This document shows positions 61,101 to 64,000 of a stretch of DNA of 64,000 nt, one piece after another. How positions within the stretch are numbered: position 1 is the first letter of the stretch; every line of letters begins with the position of its first letter. Position numbers and translations under genes: made by a program. The DNA comes from Phalacrocorax aristotelis (lineage: Eukaryota > Chordata > Aves > Suliformes > Phalacrocoracidae): NCBI RefSeq assembly GCF_949628215.1, contig NC_134276.1, positions 129,394,125 through 129,458,124 on the forward strand, given 5' to 3'. The notes under the pieces were generated by a model, which saw only the letters and a program-made list of their open reading frames with translations, made no database searches and was not told the origin of the DNA.

Positions 61101-63458
61101 AACCTTTTCTCACTATGCAGAAGGACGGTCATTTAAATAATTGTAGAATTTTTGTTTGGTCATATTGTTAGAATATGAGACCTGTGTTAAAATGGTGATT
61201 GACACTTTATCTTGATTCTTTCTTACTTGTGACTTGTCAAGCTTTTTCCATCTGAAGAATGGAAGGATTCAGATAAAAGTGCAGAATTACTTTCTTTTTA
61301 AATTAGGAAATATGTCTGTTAAACATACTGGATATGTTTTGCATTTAGAATCGAGGTGCTGAGTAGAAAAACTATCATACGTAGTTTCTGTTGCCACCCT
61401 GCACCTGTTTTTGCAAATACGTAACATTTCTTTTCTTCCTTCTCAGTTCTGTCATCTGCTGCTCCCAAAGTTTTGAAGTACTGCCTGTTTATCGCTGTGT
61501 ATCACATTCCCTCGTGGCATGTGATCATCACATCAGATTGAACTTGAAACTTTTTTTATGATCAAGCTGACATTTCCTAGAGCATTTGTATTCGTCCAAG
61601 CTTTAAACTGTTTCTCCCCCAACCTGCTGAATATCCTTTTGGTCACCTTTGTCCCTGAATCTCCTCTGAAAGAGGCTTAGAGGCTTTTTCTATATGGGTG
61701 GCAAAAGCAGATATGATTGTTCATCTTGATTTGTTTCCCACACTGTTCTTGGAGTGAATACATTTATTCAAGGATCCCATCAAAGCAACACAAGACAAAA
61801 GGTTTGCTCATGTAGTTGGGAGCCCATACCAGGGCAAAGCGAGCTGTGCAAGAGCGGGGCCAGGCTTGCTGGGCTGCACCGGGACTTGGGGTGCCTCTCT
61901 GGCAGGTTACCGGCTGGCCTGGTGCTGAGCCTGGCACCCCTCAGTGGGGAGCTGTGGGGGGGGAGGTGACCAGCAGGCAATGGTGGGATTCATCGCCTGG
62001 GCACGTCTGTGTGGCATCGTTCGCTCTTCTGTGCTACGGTGGGGCTGGCGTCTGAAGTAGTAAACATCTGTAGCTTATCTGATAGGTTTGAATGAAGGTT
62101 GAGAAATGCCACTGATTTTTTTTTCTTTTTTTTTTCTTTCTTCTGTCTGTCCTTACAGTTGGTCCCTTAACCATCACCTTCAGGGTGCTCCCTAGTGAGA
62201 GAACAATCATCAGAAAAAATCCTTTTGTTCAGCCTGGTGGCCGCTACAGGCCACCTCACTGCTTGCCCCGCTACAAATCAGCCATCCTTATAGCCTACAG
62301 GAACCAGGAGAAGTACCTTCACCATCTTCTCTACTATATTCATCCTTTCTTGCAGCGCCAGCAGCTCAGCTACAGTATCTACTTGATTCAGCAGGTAAAT
62401 CTAAATCAGATGTGCCTGGTGGTGTCGCTGAGCTTCCCAGTAAAGGGTTAGGTTCTGACCAAGAAATGTGAAAGTACTGTTTTATGCATGGGTTTAGAGC
62501 AGACCAGTTATATGCTATCCCGTCTCCACAGCTGCTAATGATTGAAAGTTCATACCACTTGCCAAGATCATTCTGCTATTGATTGGTTCTGCTTTTTCTG
62601 TCTTCTAGAGAGATAAATGTGTCATTAAGTGGTAACTTGCGTTTTCAGCTGTTCAAGAGTTGAATGTGGTTTGTCTGTAACTTATCAGTGTGGCTCCTGA
62701 GCAAAACTGTTGAGAATAATTGCTGAAGTGAAGCTGAATATTTTTAGTCTGTATCAAATAAAAACATCTGGCTTGAGCCTGCTGTGGGGCAGCTATGCAG
62801 GTCAAACAGACATTTTTACCTAATGTGGACAGGTGTTGCAAAAGATCAGTGGTGAGAGAGCCAGTTTTGAATTCATTAATTAGAACTAATTGATAGTTGA
62901 TAGGAAGGGAGAAGCCTTTTTGTTTGACCAAGATTTCTTTTTTTTCCTCGTTTCTAAGCTTTAACAACTAGTAATCAGGGCAAAAGCGTTGATGTGCAGA
63001 GGATTGTTGATGTGTGAGGATTGACTTACTGGCCCCTTAAAAGTCAGCCTTGTTCAGGTGCCCATGGTATGTAGCCCCTGACACAGCAAAGCTTACAATT
63101 GCTGAGAATATTGTCAAGAGAACAGGTGAAATTTTTGCAGCCTGGAGCATGAAATTTGCAGCAGGTATTCATTCATTCAACTGCATCAGGCTTTTTTACT
63201 GACATAAATTTTAGTTGAGTTCTCGTCTTTGTTGTTCTGGTGAAGAAACATAGGTTTTCTTTTCCAGGTGGGGAATGGTACATTTAACCGAGCAAAGCTG
63301 CTTAACGTTGGTGTCCGGGAAGCCCTGAAGGATGAAGACTGGGATTGCCTTCTCCTGCATGATGTCAACCTCGTACCTGAGAATGATTATAATCTGTATG
63401 TTTGCGATGAATACTATCCCAAGCATATGGCTAGTGCCATGGATAAATTTCAGTACAC
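54945..63458 (+). CDS. B4GALT3-like: B4GALT3-like beta-1,4-galactosyltransferase, 5' part (gene runs off the window)
   Basis: Type II Golgi protein of family GT7. Active members transfer galactose from UDP-Gal to GlcNAc. Three exons (54,945-55,182; 62,159-62,394; 63,268-63,458) join in frame to 221 codons plus two bases; the remaining exons lie beyond 64,000. Residues 9-27 form the membrane anchor. The LDYSKTHDVYTNLS stretch (45-58) and GGRYRP (106-111) mark the B4GALT3 branch. HPFLQRQQLSY (141-151) and NGTFNRAKLLNVG (161-173) are family core. Cys72/Cys114 and Cys185/Cys204 reproduce the spacing of both B4GALT1 disulphides. Oddities: the DVD metal motif is DVN (190-192), and the PFRNR-like donor motif is AYRNQ (125-129), losing two conserved positions. 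The ATG has GCC before it. It could be a catalytically altered paralogue, or the sole B4GALT3 of this genome with unusual residues. Confidence 0.88.
55183..62158 (+). other. B4GALT3-like intron 1, no other gene seen
   Basis: A roughly 7 kb AT-rich intron with many T-runs, a C13 run at 58,307-58,319 and A/C-rich stretches near 56,680-56,755. No CR1 or coding exon was recognised. It ends in an unusually long pyrimidine tract (about 62,117-62,156). Confidence 0.8.
58307..58319. repeat. C13 homopolymer
   Basis: Thirteen consecutive C in intron 1; a simple homopolymer prone to length error. Confidence 0.85.
62159..62394 (+). CDS. B4GALT3-like: B4GALT3-like coding exon 2
   Basis: It starts after CCTTACAG and ends CAG|GTAAAT. 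Encodes residues 80-158: VGPLTITF, GGRYRP, Cys114, the ILIAYRNQEKYL segment in place of the usual PFRNR/PHRAR donor motif, and HPFLQRQQLSYSIY. Confidence 0.93.
62395..63267 (+). other. B4GALT3-like intron 2
   Basis: Intron bounded by CAG|GTAAAT and TTTTCCAG|GTG. Nothing else was recognised inside. Confidence 0.85.
63268..63458 (+). CDS. B4GALT3-like: B4GALT3-like coding exon 3 with DVN motif
   Basis: Encodes residues 159-221 plus two bases: VGNGTFNRAKLLNVG, WDCLLLHDVNLVPEN, YNLYVCDEYYPKHMASAMDK. The codon at 63,367-63,369 is AAC (Asn192), where the metal-binding Asp of the family is expected. The donor is AC|GTAAGT at 63,459. Confidence 0.93.
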
Positions 63459-64000
63459 GTAAGTGCTTCCAGTCACTTTGGGTGTACATACTCTGATCAG
63501 TTCACTTTCTGCATAGAAAGTATGAACGAGGACAGTGAAAGATACAGCCTTTAAAAGGTTTTCTGTTTGTTAGTTTTGCAGTAGTGACTTCCCCAGAAAA
63601 AGGGTATTCTTGACCTAAGCTTGCAATCTTGAACAGTTCCCTGCTCCGCTGTTAGCTCAGCTTGGCAAATGACTGGCAGATTTCTGTTTGTCTTTCCTTC
63701 CAGAATAAAAGTACAGGGTGGGAATTACTGGATCACGTGGAAGTTATGTGATAGGATGCAGGTATTTTGAACTGACCCACGATGTGAATTTCAAAACCAG
63801 CTTTACTTTGGGTCCTCGGGGCAGGGAACGTGTGGAAAATGATGTGGGAGATGGAAAATTATAGGAATTATACTGGATTTGCTGTTTTGGGTTTTGGCAT
63901 TGTAATGACAGTGTCTGTAAGGTGTGCAGTTAATATATGTGTGACTTGAATCTTGATAGTTTGTGGAGGACTGGTATTAGCCTTCAATATGGATTTTTTT
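63459..64000 (+). other. B4GALT3-like intron 3, start (continues past window)
   Basis: A TTTCCTTCCAG acceptor-like site at about 63,703 is not followed by the expected LPY..YFGGV sequence of the next B4GALT exon, so the true exon 4 lies outside the window. Confidence 0.75.

Noticed and set aside
63704-63775. Possible B4GALT3-like exon 4 after a TTTCCTTCCAG site
   Set aside because: The translation after the site does not resemble the conserved LPY..YFGGVSAL segment that must follow, and it soon reaches a stop.

Overview
This is a vertebrate nuclear window, most likely from a bird. Genes are sparse and intron-rich with GT-AG splicing. Two CpG islands mark promoters. The interspersed repeats are CR1 LINEs, and the two youngest keep the 3' end with the 8-bp ATTCTATG-type repeats typical of avian CR1. 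Another sauropsid cannot be excluded. There is no sign of prokaryotic sequence.

Layout: 1-19,600 is intergenic DNA with no convincing gene. It holds three CR1 relics (about 655-1,072, 8,220-9,280 and 9,998-10,196), a likely solo retroviral LTR on the minus strand (about 4,883-5,605), a possible SINE relic and a tetranucleotide microsatellite. A CpG island at about 19,820-20,460 carries a non-coding first exon ending in a consensus splice donor (20,393|20,394). After a roughly 19.7 kb intron, four coding exons between 40,097 and 43,943 encode a complete 344-residue glucuronosyltransferase of the B3GAT1 (GlcAT-P) type with all recognisable catalytic residues. Its second coding intron contains a sense-oriented, 5'-truncated CR1. 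About 10 kb of non-coding DNA follows. A second CpG island (about 54,240-54,800) has two inverted ZNF143/Staf-type sites and drives a B4GALT3-type beta-1,4-galactosyltransferase. Its first three coding exons (54,945-55,182, 62,159-62,394, 63,268-63,458) are inside the window and the rest lies beyond 64,000.

How they may work together: B4GALT enzymes make Gal-beta1,4-GlcNAc (LacNAc) termini. GlcAT-P adds beta1,3-linked glucuronate to that galactose, giving the precursor of the HNK-1 epitope. The window therefore holds two neighbouring genes, in the same orientation, for what would be consecutive Golgi steps. The twist is that the B4GALT3-like protein keeps its fold markers (both disulphide pairs, the FNRAKLLNVG block) but has lost key donor and metal residues. 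The DVD motif is DVN, and the PFRNR-type motif has become AYRNQ. The strongest lead in the window is therefore a linked pair of divergent paralogues, one apparently active and one that may be a pseudo-glycosyltransferase or have altered specificity. Both also carry very short upstream ORFs right at the start codon.
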